A stretch of DNA of 64,000 nt from Anaerofustis sp. (GCF_019420015.1 NZ_JAHZIA010000039.1:62001-126000); one strand, 5' to 3'. Numbered from the stretch's first letter, positions 34,918 through 44,580 are shown. Program-made: numbers and translations. Notes: generated by a model from the sequence alone, not told the origin.

Positions 34918-35487
34918 TTGAAAGTATTATTGCATTCTTGTTGCGCACCTTGTTCCATTATGTGCATAGATACCCTAAGAAAAGAGAATATAGAGCCGAC
35001 TTGTTTTTGGTATAATCCCAATATTCACCCTTTCCAAGAATACAAAAAAAGAAAAAAAACTTTAATCGACTATACACAAGACATAAATGTAAAACTGATA
35101 ATAGAAAATGAATATGGACTTAGAGAATTTATAAATAACATATATCCAAACTTTGACAACAGATGTGCGGCATGTTACAAAATGCGACTTTTCGAAACGG
35201 CAAAATTCGCAAAAGAAAACGAGTTTGATGCTTTCACAACAACACTTTTGATAAGTCCGTATCAAGATCATGAATTAATATGTAAAATAGCAAAAGCCGC
35301 ATCTCAAAAATATAAAGTAAATTTTTTATACAAAGACTTCAGACCGTATTTTAATGAAGGGCAGGAACAAGCTATAAAGCTAAACCTTTACAGACAAAAC
35401 TACTGCGGCTGCATATTCAGCGAAGAAGAACGATTCTCAAAAAAAAGACGACGAGAACTTATAAAAAAACAAAAAGAACTCTTATAA
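34918..35487 (+). CDS. queH: Epoxyqueuosine reductase QueH
   Basis: 189 aa. QueH (formerly DUF208) performs the last step of queuosine synthesis in tRNA, reducing epoxyqueuosine, and replaces QueG in many anaerobes. The family cysteines are visible: the N-terminal CC pair (KVLLHSCCAPCS), DNRCAACYKMRL and the C-terminal NYCGC, which bind an Fe-S cluster and an additional metal. I use the TTG at 34918, seven bases after AAGGAG, because an upstream ATG in the same frame would add a hydrophobic stretch without a ribosome-binding site. No other queuosine gene is nearby. Confidence 0.9.
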   Translation: MKVLLHSCCAPCSIMCIDTLRKENIEPTCFWYNPNIHPFQEYKKRKKTLIDYTQDINVKLIIENEYGLREFINNIYPNFDNRCAACYKMRLFETAKFAKENEFDAFTTTLLISPYQDHELICKIAKAASQKYKVNFLYKDFRPYFNEGQEQAIKLNLYRQNYCGCIFSEEERFSKKRRRELIKKQKELL

Positions 35488-35498
35488 AAGAGTTCTTT
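35473..35498 (+). terminator. Bidirectional terminator between queH and kdpE
   Basis: The stem AAAGAACTCTT/AAGAGTTCTTT (35473-35483 with 35488-35498) has the queH stop codon in its loop and touches the kdpE stop. The two convergent genes share it. Confidence 0.85.
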
Positions 35499-36207
35499 AT
35501 TTATTTTCTTTCCTCAACATTCTGTACCCGACGCCGATATGTGTTTGTATATATTCCGGATGTTCAGTATCCTTTTCTATTTTTTTCCTAAGAGTAGCCA
35601 TATAAACACGAAGTGATGCAACATCACTGTCAAAAGCGCTCCCCCAAATTTCATTTAAAATATATTTATGCGTAAGAACCTTACCTACGTTCCTACTTAA
35701 GATACAAATAAGCTTATATTCATTCGGAGTCAAATGAACCTCTTGTTCTCCTATATATACACATCCGCTCTCATAGTCTATCTTAAGTTCTCCGTTAATA
35801 AAAACGGGAGTTTCTTTTCTTGCATTATTTTGATTTTGGTAATCAATTCTTCTAAAAGCAACTCTGAGTCTTGCCAACAATTCATCGACACTGAAAGGCT
35901 TTGTCAAATAATCATCCGCCCCGGCATCAAGTGCTTCTATTTTATCCTTATCTTCACTTCTTGCACTGACAACTATTATAGGAACATTTGACCAACCTCT
36001 GACCTTCTTTATAATATCGAGCCCGTCCATATCAGGCAACCCCAAATCCAACAATATGACATCAGGATTTGAACTAATTATATCATCAAGCGCTTGTTTA
36101 CCGTTTTTCGCTGTATGGAATTTATACTCCTTACTTTTCAATGTTGTCGATATAAGATTTTTTATTGCATTGTCATCTTCTACAACCAATATTAAACGAT
36201 TATTCAT
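35497..36207 (-). CDS. kdpE: Response regulator KdpE
   Basis: A 236-aa OmpR-family regulator of the potassium-uptake operon. The receiver has phospho-acceptor D54 (VILLDLGLPDMDG) and YLTKPF; the winged-helix domain contains ASLRVYMATLRKKIE. It is the last gene of the kdp operon and overlaps kdpD by 8 bp. Two ATATAAAGA repeats 21 bp apart in the kdpF promoter (44536-44565) are plausible binding sites. Confidence 0.94.
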   Translation of the reverse strand: MNNRLILVVEDDNAIKNLISTTLKSKEYKFHTAKNGKQALDDIISSNPDVILLDLGLPDMDGLDIIKKVRGWSNVPIIVVSARSEDKDKIEALDAGADDYLTKPFSVDELLARLRVAFRRIDYQNQNNARKETPVFINGELKIDYESGCVYIGEQEVHLTPNEYKLICILSRNVGKVLTHKYILNEIWGSAFDSDVASLRVYMATLRKKIEKDTEHPEYIQTHIGVGYRMLRKENK

Positions 36208-38890
36208 GTAATACGACCTCCTGTGCTTTTAAAGAAAATGTAAATATTGTTCCTTTTGGATAATTATCATTAACCGTAAGGTCTCCGCCATGTGCTTTTA
36301 TTATTGTTTTGCATAAATACAGTCCCAAACCTAGCCCTCTTCTGCTGTCCTCGGAATTTTTCCCTTCGGTATAAAACATTTTGAACAGATTTTTCTTACC
36401 CTCATCGCTTATTCCGTTTCCGTTATCCATGATACTCGTATAAACATAATTATTCTTCTTTTCTACTTTAATGCAAATATCAGAACCAGAATGAGTATAC
36501 TTAATTGCATTATCCACTATATTTATTATTACCTGTATAATAAGGCGTGAATCCATTTTTGCCATAACCAAATCATCTTTTATATCAATACTTATATTAT
36601 GCTCCACACTTTTTCTGTTGATATGTTTTAGTGCTTCAGAAATAACCTCCACCAAAAGTTCAGGCTGCATATTTAAATTCATTTTTCCGTCTTCTATTCT
36701 TGTTACCGATAATAAATTTTCGACCAAATTAATCAGCCACATTGAATCGTCATATATATTCTCATAAAGATTATGCTTCGTTTCCTCATTAAGATCCAAC
36801 TCTTTCAATAAAACAGAAGCATTCCCGGAAATACTGGTAAGAGGTGTTCTTAAATCATGAGATATGGACCGTAAAAGATTCGCACGTAATTTTTCTTGAT
36901 TTGCTTCCATAAGCGCTTTTGCATTTTTTTTCTCAAGATAATTATTTTCCAAAACCACACCGCACTCATTTACGAGAGACATAAGGAGGCTCCTGTCAAA
37001 CATACTAAAGTCTTCATCTTTACTCATCGCAATACCGACAACACCGTAATTACCTTCCTTACCCCTTATTGATAAATAATAACAATTAGAACCACTCAGC
37101 GTATTTGTGGTAGCACCTGCGTGTTTGTTGTTTTTATATACCCAAAGGGCTACGGCTTGTTCATTTTGAGAAATATATTCGTTTATGTCTTCATCGTCAT
37201 TACTTTTAAATATCAAGGGCTCAAGTAATCTATCATGCATTGATAAATAAATTACAGTGGTTCTATCGATAAATTTTACGATTTGATTCCCCATTTCACG
37301 TATAATTTCTTCTTTGCTCCTTGCCTGTTGCAATTTCTGATCAGTATCCAAAAGAACCTTGGTTCTGTAACCAAATCTTGCAGACTGTTTTGCCTGTTCC
37401 TTAATTCTGGAAGTCAAGGTACCGGTAATAAAAGCAGCCAAAAACATTATAAGAAATGTAACGGGATACCCTTGTTCATAAGCGTTAAAAGTAAATCTCG
37501 GCACTGTAAACAAAAAGTTAAAAATCAGAACACTTAAGAGAGAAGAAACTATTGGGTATATCTTTCTTGAAGTAACAAAAGCAGTTCCCAGAACTCCTAA
37601 AATATAGACGGTAATAATATTGGCTTCACTAAATCCCAAGTTATAAAACAATAAGCCCATTACCGTACATAACCCGAGAATAATCAGCGACTTCAATATA
37701 TCGATAAAAGATATATCTATTTTGCTTTTTCCCATTCTCTCTCTTGCTTTTTTTCTCTGATCTGTATCATTATCCGGTATAATATATATATCCAAATTCG
37801 GATATAAAGCAGACAATTTATTCGTAAATGATGTATTTGAAGAAAAGAAAGAACTCTTTTTTCTACTTCTTCCTATAATTATTTTTGAAACATTCGAAAG
37901 CCTTGCAAATTCCGCTATTTGAAAAGCGACATCATCTCCGTACACAGTGGTTATATTTGCCCCAAGTTGCTCGGCGAGTTTAAAGTTTTCGTTTAATCTC
38001 TTTTCATCTTCATCGCTCATATCTTCCGAATCAGAAGTTTCCACATATAATGCCGTAAATGTTCCTTTAAAAGCATCTGCCATACGGGCAGCAGTTCTTA
38101 TAACTTTTTTATTGCTAGGAGAAGAAGATAAACATATCAATATATGCTCATCTATATAATGTCCGTCTTTTGACGGATCTTTTATTCTTGATGATATTTT
38201 ATTTACCCTGTCTGCACATCTCCTAAGTGCCACTTCTCTTAAAGCTGTCAAATTTTCTACAGTAAAAAAATTATCAAGAGCAGTAATTGCTCTTTCTTCC
38301 CTATAAATTTTTCCTTTATTTAAACGTTCTATTAAGTCTTCAGGTTCAATATCAACAAGCTCTACTTGATAAGCAAGGTCAAAAATTCTATCCGGGATTC
38401 TTTCTCTTACTTCTACACCTGTAATGGAAGCAACAATATCATTTAAACTTTCTATATGCTGAACATTTACTGTAGTATAAACATTGATTCCCGCATTCAG
38501 CAACTCTTCTATATCTTGATACCTTTTAATATGTCTACAACCCTTTGCGTTTGTATGAGCAAGTTCGTCTACCAATATTATTTCAGGATGACGCTTTAAT
38601 GCTTCATCCAAGTTGAATTCCTTAAGCGTAATTTGATTGTACTGTATTTCCTTAACCGGTATGCTCTCCAGCCCTTCTTTCAAAGCCGAAGTTTCCGGTC
38701 TGGCATGAGGCTCTATATATCCGAGAACAACATCTTTACCGTCTTTTTTTGCTTTATGTGCTGCTTCTAGCATTGCATATGTTTTCCCGACGCCCGCAGC
38801 ATATCCAAAAAATATCTTTAATTTCCCGATGCTGTTTTCCGGAGTCTCGGTCTTTATTTTTTCTAAAATTTTATCAGGATTTGGTCTCAT
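36200..38890 (-). CDS. kdpD: Sensor histidine kinase KdpD
   Basis: About 896 aa, a full-length KdpD like that of E. coli. It has an N-terminal KdpD domain (about 25-235) with Walker A FFGYAAGVGKTYAM and Walker B-like ILVDELAHTN, a USP-like domain (about 250-370), and four membrane helices (about 400-495). A GAF-like region follows, then HisKA with SISHDLRTPLTSISG and HATPase with NIVDNAIKYTH and RGLGLGLYLCKTI. It senses K+ limitation and phosphorylates KdpE. The start is ATG 38890 (MRPNPDKILEK) with GGGAG; the longer open frame lacks a site. In some Firmicutes the USP-like domain binds c-di-AMP. Confidence 0.94.
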   Translation of the reverse strand: MRPNPDKILEKIKTETPENSIGKLKIFFGYAAGVGKTYAMLEAAHKAKKDGKDVVLGYIEPHARPETSALKEGLESIPVKEIQYNQITLKEFNLDEALKRHPEIILVDELAHTNAKGCRHIKRYQDIEELLNAGINVYTTVNVQHIESLNDIVASITGVEVRERIPDRIFDLAYQVELVDIEPEDLIERLNKGKIYREERAITALDNFFTVENLTALREVALRRCADRVNKISSRIKDPSKDGHYIDEHILICLSSSPSNKKVIRTAARMADAFKGTFTALYVETSDSEDMSDEDEKRLNENFKLAEQLGANITTVYGDDVAFQIAEFARLSNVSKIIIGRSRKKSSFFSSNTSFTNKLSALYPNLDIYIIPDNDTDQRKKARERMGKSKIDISFIDILKSLIILGLCTVMGLLFYNLGFSEANIITVYILGVLGTAFVTSRKIYPIVSSLLSVLIFNFLFTVPRFTFNAYEQGYPVTFLIMFLAAFITGTLTSRIKEQAKQSARFGYRTKVLLDTDQKLQQARSKEEIIREMGNQIVKFIDRTTVIYLSMHDRLLEPLIFKSNDDEDINEYISQNEQAVALWVYKNNKHAGATTNTLSGSNCYYLSIRGKEGNYGVVGIAMSKDEDFSMFDRSLLMSLVNECGVVLENNYLEKKNAKALMEANQEKLRANLLRSISHDLRTPLTSISGNASVLLKELDLNEETKHNLYENIYDDSMWLINLVENLLSVTRIEDGKMNLNMQPELLVEVISEALKHINRKSVEHNISIDIKDDLVMAKMDSRLIIQVIINIVDNAIKYTHSGSDICIKVEKKNNYVYTSIMDNGNGISDEGKKNLFKMFYTEGKNSEDSRRGLGLGLYLCKTIIKAHGGDLTVNDNYPKGTIFTFSLKAQEVVLHE

Positions 38891-38911
38891 TTTTATCTCC
38901 CAAATAATGTT

Positions 38912-38946
38912 AAATAGTGTTAATATCAATAATATTAACACTATTT
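38912..38946 (-). promoter_or_regulatory. Perfect 15-bp inverted repeat upstream of kdpD
   Basis: AAATAGTGTTAATAT is repeated inverted (38912-38926 with 38932-38946) around a 5-base loop, between the unknown gene at 38954 and kdpD. On the coding strand no T-run follows, so it is a weak terminator or attenuator at most. It may lower kdpDE expression relative to kdpFABC or be an operator. Confidence 0.55.
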
Positions 38947-38953
38947 TTATTTA

Positions 38954-39841
38954 TTAAAAAGTATTTTTTATCGGAAACAATATTTTAAGGAAAAGCTTTT
39001 CCGCACTGTTTTCACTGTTATAATCAAAATATAATCTCTTATTGTTTTTATCTAAAACATTAAAGCTATTGTCATCATATTTTATACTTATATCCATATC
39101 GCTGAGAACCAATCTAAGAGCAAGTTCCCACTCAAATAGTGAATAAAGAGAATCTTTTTGATATTCTCCTAGCGCATAATCAAATTCTAGAGCCGAAATT
39201 TTTTCTTCCAAAAATATCTGCCATAATTTTTTCATCTGATTTATTGTAAGAGCATCGATAAACATTTCACCTTCATAAGGTTCATTAAGTTTCAAATATC
39301 TAAAGTAAGTGTCCTCACCTTCCTCTTCGATCCCTCTAAACGTTAAGTCTTTAAACTTTGCTCTTTCAACTGCCACAAAACTTTTCCTGTAATCCAAGTC
39401 AGAAATAAGCTTATAAAAATTATTAAGCAAGCAAATATCCGATATTTCTATTTTTACACAAATATCGGACATCTCATCAAAATCCTTACCGGAAATATTT
39501 TTCTTAAATAATGATATTTTGCCCTCATCGGTATCATAGACAGATACCAATGAGGCTGATTCATTATCATTTATTGTTCCGTAAATTGATATAGGGTATT
39601 TATTTGAAATAACACCTAAACTTATACCAAACTCATTAAAGAAGTTTTTCACAACATAACAAGATTTTTCATAATAAATCCAAAGAGAGTTTTCTTTTTC
39701 TATTTTATATACCTTTGGATTCATCGAAAGGTCATAACTTAACATATATAGGCTTGCGATAAATAAAGACTCTTCACTTACTTCTTTATCGTCAAAATTA
39801 AACTTAAATTCTTCCTTATAAGCCGTAATCTTATTATGCAT
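38954..39841 (-). CDS. Unknown protein encoded inside the kdp operon
   Basis: A 295-aa, acidic, soluble protein without signal peptide or membrane helix. No motif that I recognise is present. Segments with mixed alpha/beta character include SLFIASLYMLSYDLSMNPKV, VKIEISDICLLNNFYKLISD and a C-terminal VLDKNNKRLYFDYN. It lies 18 bp after kdpC and 63 bp before kdpD, on the same strand, so it is co-transcribed with the potassium pump and its sensor. Standard kdp operons have no gene here. A role in assembly or control of Kdp is a reasonable guess from position only. Confidence 0.75.
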   Translation of the reverse strand: MHNKITAYKEEFKFNFDDKEVSEESLFIASLYMLSYDLSMNPKVYKIEKENSLWIYYEKSCYVVKNFFNEFGISLGVISNKYPISIYGTINDNESASLVSVYDTDEGKISLFKKNISGKDFDEMSDICVKIEISDICLLNNFYKLISDLDYRKSFVAVERAKFKDLTFRGIEEEGEDTYFRYLKLNEPYEGEMFIDALTINQMKKLWQIFLEEKISALEFDYALGEYQKDSLYSLFEWELALRLVLSDMDISIKYDDNSFNVLDKNNKRLYFDYNSENSAEKLFLKILFPIKNTF

Positions 39842-39859
39842 AGCTTTATCTCCTTAAAT

Positions 39860-40456
39860 CTATTTTAATATGCCGTCCAACATTAAATTAACTTTCAATA
39901 CGTTAACTCTTTCTTCACCGAATATACCTAGGAAACGACCTGTTGTACATTTATCAATAATACTTCTTACTTCATTTTCAGTCATATCATTGTTTTTTGC
40001 AAGTCTTTTTACCTGGTATTCTGCCGCATCGGGTGAAATTTCAGGGTCAAGCCCACTTCCGGAATTAGTTAATAAATCTTCGGGAATTGGAGTATTTCCC
40101 ATTTCTTTATGATTTGCTTTAATCTTATCAACTCTTTCCTGTATTGTCTTTTCAAAATCTTCGCTCGCAGGAGAAAGATTTGAAGGTCCTGAATAAAGAA
40201 GAGTATTTCCGTCTTTATCTTTAAATGTTGTCATATTCAAATTCATTATACGACCCCACATATGATCTTCATCTTCATATTGTTGAGCCATTAATTCGCT
40301 TCCGTATTTTACTCCGTTAACTTCAATAATGCTTCCGTTTGCTTTATTGTGGAATAAAGCCTGACAAACACCTGTCATAAACAAAGTATATATAATACCG
40401 CAAAGCACTGTTGTTATCACAACAAATATAAACGATTTTTTTATTAGACTTTTCAT
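39860..40456 (-). CDS. kdpC: Potassium-transporting ATPase subunit KdpC
   Basis: 198 aa. One N-terminal helix (about 9-30) and a periplasmic-type domain with NGSIIEVNGVKYGSELMAQQ, and the conserved TNSGSGLDPEISPDAAEYQV and GRFLGIFGEERVNVLKVNL motifs. KdpC stabilises the KdpFABC complex and helps nucleotide binding. It follows kdpB by 19 bp. Confidence 0.95.
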   Translation of the reverse strand: MKSLIKKSFIFVVITTVLCGIIYTLFMTGVCQALFHNKANGSIIEVNGVKYGSELMAQQYEDEDHMWGRIMNLNMTTFKDKDGNTLLYSGPSNLSPASEDFEKTIQERVDKIKANHKEMGNTPIPEDLLTNSGSGLDPEISPDAAEYQVKRLAKNNDMTENEVRSIIDKCTTGRFLGIFGEERVNVLKVNLMLDGILK

Positions 40457-40475
40457 GTATTTCTTATTCTCCTTC

Positions 40476-42548
40476 CTATACTAAGCCAAGAGCGACGATT
40501 ATAATATCGATTATTTTAATACATACAAATGGTGCAATAATACCACCAAGTCCGTAAATAAGCAAGTTTCTGCTAAGTAATTTACCTGACGAAACTTCTC
40601 TGTACTTAACACCTTTTAATGCCAAAGGAATTAAGGCTATAATGATAAGTGCATTATATATTATTGCCGAAAATACGGCTGAATTTGCACTATGTAGATT
40701 CATTATATTAAGAGCCTGAAGTCCGGGATATAATCCTAAGAACAATGCCGGTATTATGGCAAAGTATTTCGCAATATCATTTGCAATACTGAATGTTGTC
40801 AAACTACCTCTTGTCATAAGAAGTTGTTTACCGATTCTTACTACATCTATAAGTTTTGTAGGAGAAGAATCCAAGTCAACCATATTTCCGGCTTCTTTTG
40901 CGGCTTGTGTACCTGAATTCATAGCTACCGCAACATCCGCCTGTGCAAGGGCAGGAGCATCATTTGTACCGTCCCCAGTCATTGCAACAAGATGTCCTTT
41001 CTTTTGGAAATCTCTTATCATTTCAAGTTTTCCTTCAGGAGTTGCTTCAGCCAAGAAATCGTCAACACCTGCTTCTGCTGCAATTGCTGCTGCAGTAAGA
41101 GGATTATCACCGGTTATCATAATCGTTTTGATACCCATTTTTCTAAGATCCGCAAATTTTTCTTTAACACCTTGTTTAATAATATCTTTTAAGTATATTA
41201 CTCCAAGAACTCTTTCATTTTTAGCTACAACAAGAGGAGTCCCCCCTTGATTAGCTATTCTATTTACGGCTTCTTCCACTTCAATACTAAAACTTCCGCC
41301 TTTTTCCTGTACATATTGTTTGATAGTATCGGCAGCACCTTTTCTGATTTCTACACCGTCCATGTTAACACCGCTCATACGCGTTTTTGCGGTAAATGGA
41401 ACGAATTCCATATTTAATTCCTCAAGGTTTCTTCCCCTAAGTCCAAACTCTTCTTTTGCAAGCACTACTATACTTCTTCCTTCAGGAGTCTCATCTGCAA
41501 GAGATGAAAGCTGAGCGGCATCAGCAAGTTCTTTTATATCTACACCCTCTGCAGGAATAAATTGACTTGCTTTTCTGTTTCCTAGAGTAATCGTACCTGT
41601 TTTATCAAGCATCAATATATCTACATCTCCGGCAGCTTCTATTGCTCTACCGCTCATAGCAAGTACATTCGCACTGTTAAGTCTGCTCATACCTGCAATA
41701 CCTATTGCAGAAAGCAAAGCACCTATTGTTGTCGGAGCAAGACAAACCAATAACGCAATAAGAGATGTTATAGATGTAGGATTAGCAACTCCTTGCTGAT
41801 TTGCTGAGAATAAAGAATATCCATATAGAGCCAAAGTAACCAATATGAATATAATTGATAGAGCAACCAAGAAAACTTCAAGGGCAATTTCGTTTGGTGT
41901 TTTCTTTCTTGATGCACCTTCAACCATGGCTATCATCTTATCAAGGAAACTTTCTCCTTTTTCGCTTGTTACTTCAACAACAATCCAGTCTGATATTACT
42001 GTTGTACCTCCGGTAACGGCACTTCTGTCCCCACCGCTTTCTCTTATTACAGGAGCGGATTCACCTGTTATGGCACTTTCATCAACAGAAGCGGCACCGT
42101 CTATTACTTCACCATCAGCAGGGATTTGTTCTCCTGCCTTAACTATTACGATATCACCTTTTTGCAAATTTGCAGAAGATATTTCACTCACTTCTTCTTT
42201 TCTATCAACAGAAGGTATTTTATATGCCTTCACATCTTGTTTTGCAGCTCTTAGAGAATCAGCTTGAGCCTTTCCTCTTCCTTCTGCTATCGCTTCTGCA
42301 AAGTTAGCAAATATTACGGTAAACCAAAGTATTATTGCAATTCCAAAGATATATCCCGATGGGGCATCTTTTATTCCCATCAAAGCTGCAATAAACAATA
42401 TTGTTGTCAAAATCGCTGATATGTATACCAAAAACATTACCGGATTTTTAACTTGTGTTTTGGGAGCGAGCTTAACAAAAGAATCTTTTACCGCACGAAG
42501 CACCATTTTTTTATCTTTTAAAGCACTTGTGTATTCATTACTTTTCAT
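40476..42548 (-). CDS. kdpB: Potassium-transporting P-type ATPase KdpB
   Basis: A 690-aa catalytic subunit of the high-affinity K+ pump. The phosphorylated Asp is in MLDKTGTITLG (near residue 310), the A-domain loop is ITGESAPV, and hinge motifs are MTGDGTNDAPALAQADVAVAMN. Seven helices are distributed as in class IA P-type ATPases. The regulatory TGES serine site region is conserved. It lies between kdpA and kdpC with normal spacing. Confidence 0.96.
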   Translation of the reverse strand: MKSNEYTSALKDKKMVLRAVKDSFVKLAPKTQVKNPVMFLVYISAILTTILFIAALMGIKDAPSGYIFGIAIILWFTVIFANFAEAIAEGRGKAQADSLRAAKQDVKAYKIPSVDRKEEVSEISSANLQKGDIVIVKAGEQIPADGEVIDGAASVDESAITGESAPVIRESGGDRSAVTGGTTVISDWIVVEVTSEKGESFLDKMIAMVEGASRKKTPNEIALEVFLVALSIIFILVTLALYGYSLFSANQQGVANPTSITSLIALLVCLAPTTIGALLSAIGIAGMSRLNSANVLAMSGRAIEAAGDVDILMLDKTGTITLGNRKASQFIPAEGVDIKELADAAQLSSLADETPEGRSIVVLAKEEFGLRGRNLEELNMEFVPFTAKTRMSGVNMDGVEIRKGAADTIKQYVQEKGGSFSIEVEEAVNRIANQGGTPLVVAKNERVLGVIYLKDIIKQGVKEKFADLRKMGIKTIMITGDNPLTAAAIAAEAGVDDFLAEATPEGKLEMIRDFQKKGHLVAMTGDGTNDAPALAQADVAVAMNSGTQAAKEAGNMVDLDSSPTKLIDVVRIGKQLLMTRGSLTTFSIANDIAKYFAIIPALFLGLYPGLQALNIMNLHSANSAVFSAIIYNALIIIALIPLALKGVKYREVSSGKLLSRNLLIYGLGGIIAPFVCIKIIDIIIVALGLV

Positions 42549-42577
42549 AATTTAATTGTAATCTCCTTCATAACAAA

Positions 42578-44386
42578 CTATACAATCATTTCAAAGAACT
42601 CTGCTATTGGTCCAAGAGATAATGCAGGGAAGAAACTCAATGCTCCGACAATCAATACCATTAATATTAATAGGAATACAAACATTGCATTTGATGTTGA
42701 AAGTGTTCCTGATGTCACAGCAATTTTCTTTTTCTTTGCAAGACTACCTGCTATCGCCAAACATGCAGTCATTTGAACGAAACGTGCAAATAACATTACT
42801 AATCCTAAATTAACGTTTAATGCAGGTGTATTTGCATTAAAGCCGGCAAATGCAGAACCGTTATTACCGCCACAAGAAGAGAAAGCATATATAACTTCGC
42901 TCAAGCCGTGAGCCCCTGCATTATTTAAGCTATCCGCCGTTTCCGGAAGGATTGTCGCAATGAAGCTTCCTACCAATATTGCAATTGGTGTAGCAAGACA
43001 TACAAGTACAGACATCCTCATTTCAAAAGGCTCTATTTTCTTTCCTAAAAATTCCGGTGTTCTACCAACCATAAGTCCTGCAACAAACACCGTAAGTATT
43101 GCAAAACCTAACATACCGTATAAACCACATCCTACACCACCAAAGATAACTTCTCCAAGTTGCATTTGCAACATTGGAATCATTCCACCGATTGGAGTAT
43201 AGCTATCATGCATTGAGTTTACCGAACCGTTTGAAGCTGCGGTTGTAAACGAAGCCCATGTTGCAGACGTAGCAATACCAAATCTGGTTTCCTTCCCTTC
43301 CATGTTACCCATTTGTCCATCAACAGTAGTACTTACTGCAGGATTATTGGTAAATGCAGGAGTAGAAGAATGTTCACTGTAGGCGGTTATGCCTAAACCT
43401 ATTGCAAGTAATATAAACATTGCCACAAATATAGCAATACCTTGTTTTTTATTTTTAATATCCCTGCCAAATGCAAAACATAATGCAACAGGAATTAACA
43501 ATAACGACAACATTTCCAACATATTAGAGAATGGAGTCGGATTTTCCAACGGATGAGCTGAGTTAACACCGTAATATCCACCACCGTTGGTTCCCAACTG
43601 CTTTATCGCAACTTGACTTGCAGCCATTCCTAACGGAACAACTTGTTTTGTTACAACTTCGGCATCTTTTACTTGCTCACCGTCCACATAAACTTTATTA
43701 TCTTGAATTTTTGCATTTTCTATAATTTCGCCTTCAGTAGTTACCGCTACTGGTTCAAGCAGATTAACCTCTTCATGTCCTTTCATTGTTTGTACAACAC
43801 CTTGCGATGCAATACCTATTGTTACAACAATTGAAAGAGGTATTAATACATATAAAGTACTTCTTGTTACATCTACAAAGAAGTTACCTATACCTTTGCT
43901 TTTAACTCTCATTAGACCTCTTACCAAAGCATACAAAACTGCCATACCAGTTGCGGCAGATGTAAAGTTTTGAACAGTTAAGCCCAATGCTTGAGCTAAA
44001 TAACTAAGTTGAGATTCACCGCTGTATGCTTGCCAGTTTGTATTGGTTACGAAACTTGCCGCAGTATTAAACGATAAATGCCAACTCATACCTTCTATTC
44101 CTTCCGGATTCAAAGGTAAAAAAGCCTGTGCACATTGGATTACAAATAAAAACAATAATCCAAAAGCGCTGAATGCTAGCGCACTCACAGCATACTTTTT
44201 AAATCCCATTTCTTCATCTTTATTTATTTTTAGCATTTTATAAATAAAGTTTTCGACAGGAAGCATGATTTTTGTTAAAAAAACTTTTTCACCATTCATG
44301 GCTTTACTTATGTATTTACCTAGCGGAATGGCCAATGCCACCAATATCACTAAATAAAGCACATACTGTAAAATAGAATTACTCAT
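42578..44386 (-). CDS. kdpA: Potassium-transporting ATPase subunit KdpA
   Basis: A 602-aa channel-like subunit that selects K+ through four filter loops, of which TNTNWQAYSGE, QLGTNGGGYYGVNSAHP, ATWASFTTAASNGSVN and FSSCGGNNGSAFAG are visible. It is about 45 residues longer than E. coli KdpA. Much of the excess is an acidic insertion at about 208-245 (containing IQDNKVYVDGEQVKDAEVV) in the extracytoplasmic loop before the second filter. Its ATG overlaps the kdpF stop by 4 bp and its ribosome-binding site lies inside kdpF. Confidence 0.95.
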   Translation of the reverse strand: MSNSILQYVLYLVILVALAIPLGKYISKAMNGEKVFLTKIMLPVENFIYKMLKINKDEEMGFKKYAVSALAFSAFGLLFLFVIQCAQAFLPLNPEGIEGMSWHLSFNTAASFVTNTNWQAYSGESQLSYLAQALGLTVQNFTSAATGMAVLYALVRGLMRVKSKGIGNFFVDVTRSTLYVLIPLSIVVTIGIASQGVVQTMKGHEEVNLLEPVAVTTEGEIIENAKIQDNKVYVDGEQVKDAEVVTKQVVPLGMAASQVAIKQLGTNGGGYYGVNSAHPLENPTPFSNMLEMLSLLLIPVALCFAFGRDIKNKKQGIAIFVAMFILLAIGLGITAYSEHSSTPAFTNNPAVSTTVDGQMGNMEGKETRFGIATSATWASFTTAASNGSVNSMHDSYTPIGGMIPMLQMQLGEVIFGGVGCGLYGMLGFAILTVFVAGLMVGRTPEFLGKKIEPFEMRMSVLVCLATPIAILVGSFIATILPETADSLNNAGAHGLSEVIYAFSSCGGNNGSAFAGFNANTPALNVNLGLVMLFARFVQMTACLAIAGSLAKKKKIAVTSGTLSTSNAMFVFLLILMVLIVGALSFFPALSLGPIAEFFEMIV

Positions 44387-44472
44387 TCGTCTTTACCTCC
44401 TAATAGTAAAACAGCATAGTATATAAGCATTGCTACTGCTATTAAACCACTTATTAAAATAAGAAATGTCAT
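44383..44472 (-). CDS. kdpF: Potassium-transporting ATPase subunit KdpF
   Basis: A 29-aa single-helix protein (MTFLILISGLIAVAMLIYYA start, ending in LLLGGKDE). KdpF is a lipid-like stabiliser of the KdpFABC complex. It has a clear AGGAGG site, contains the AGGAGG used by kdpA, and its TGA overlaps the kdpA ATG. It is the promoter-proximal gene of the operon. Confidence 0.9.
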   Translation of the reverse strand: MTFLILISGLIAVAMLIYYAVLLLGGKDE

Positions 44473-44535
44473 TTTTTATTCCTCCTTTTACTTAATCAAG
44501 TGTAACACTGCATATATTAAAACGGTATTAAGGAG

Positions 44536-44580
44536 ATATAAAGACACATTAAGATTATATAAAGATTTTTTAATGTACAA
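44536..44580 (-). promoter_or_regulatory. kdp promoter with 21-bp-spaced repeats
   Basis: Minus-strand TTGTAC (44580-44575) and TATAAT (44559-44554) are separated by a short 15-bp spacer, typical of activator-dependent promoters. TCTTTATAT (ATATAAAGA on plus) occurs at 44536-44544 and 44557-44565, exactly two helical turns apart. These are candidate KdpE sites. I see no c-di-AMP riboswitch elements in the leader. Confidence 0.5.

Noticed and set aside
40756..41250. A 164-codon plus-strand frame opposite kdpB
   Set aside because: It mirrors kdpB codons, has no ribosome-binding site or recognisable domain, and runs against a complete conserved gene.
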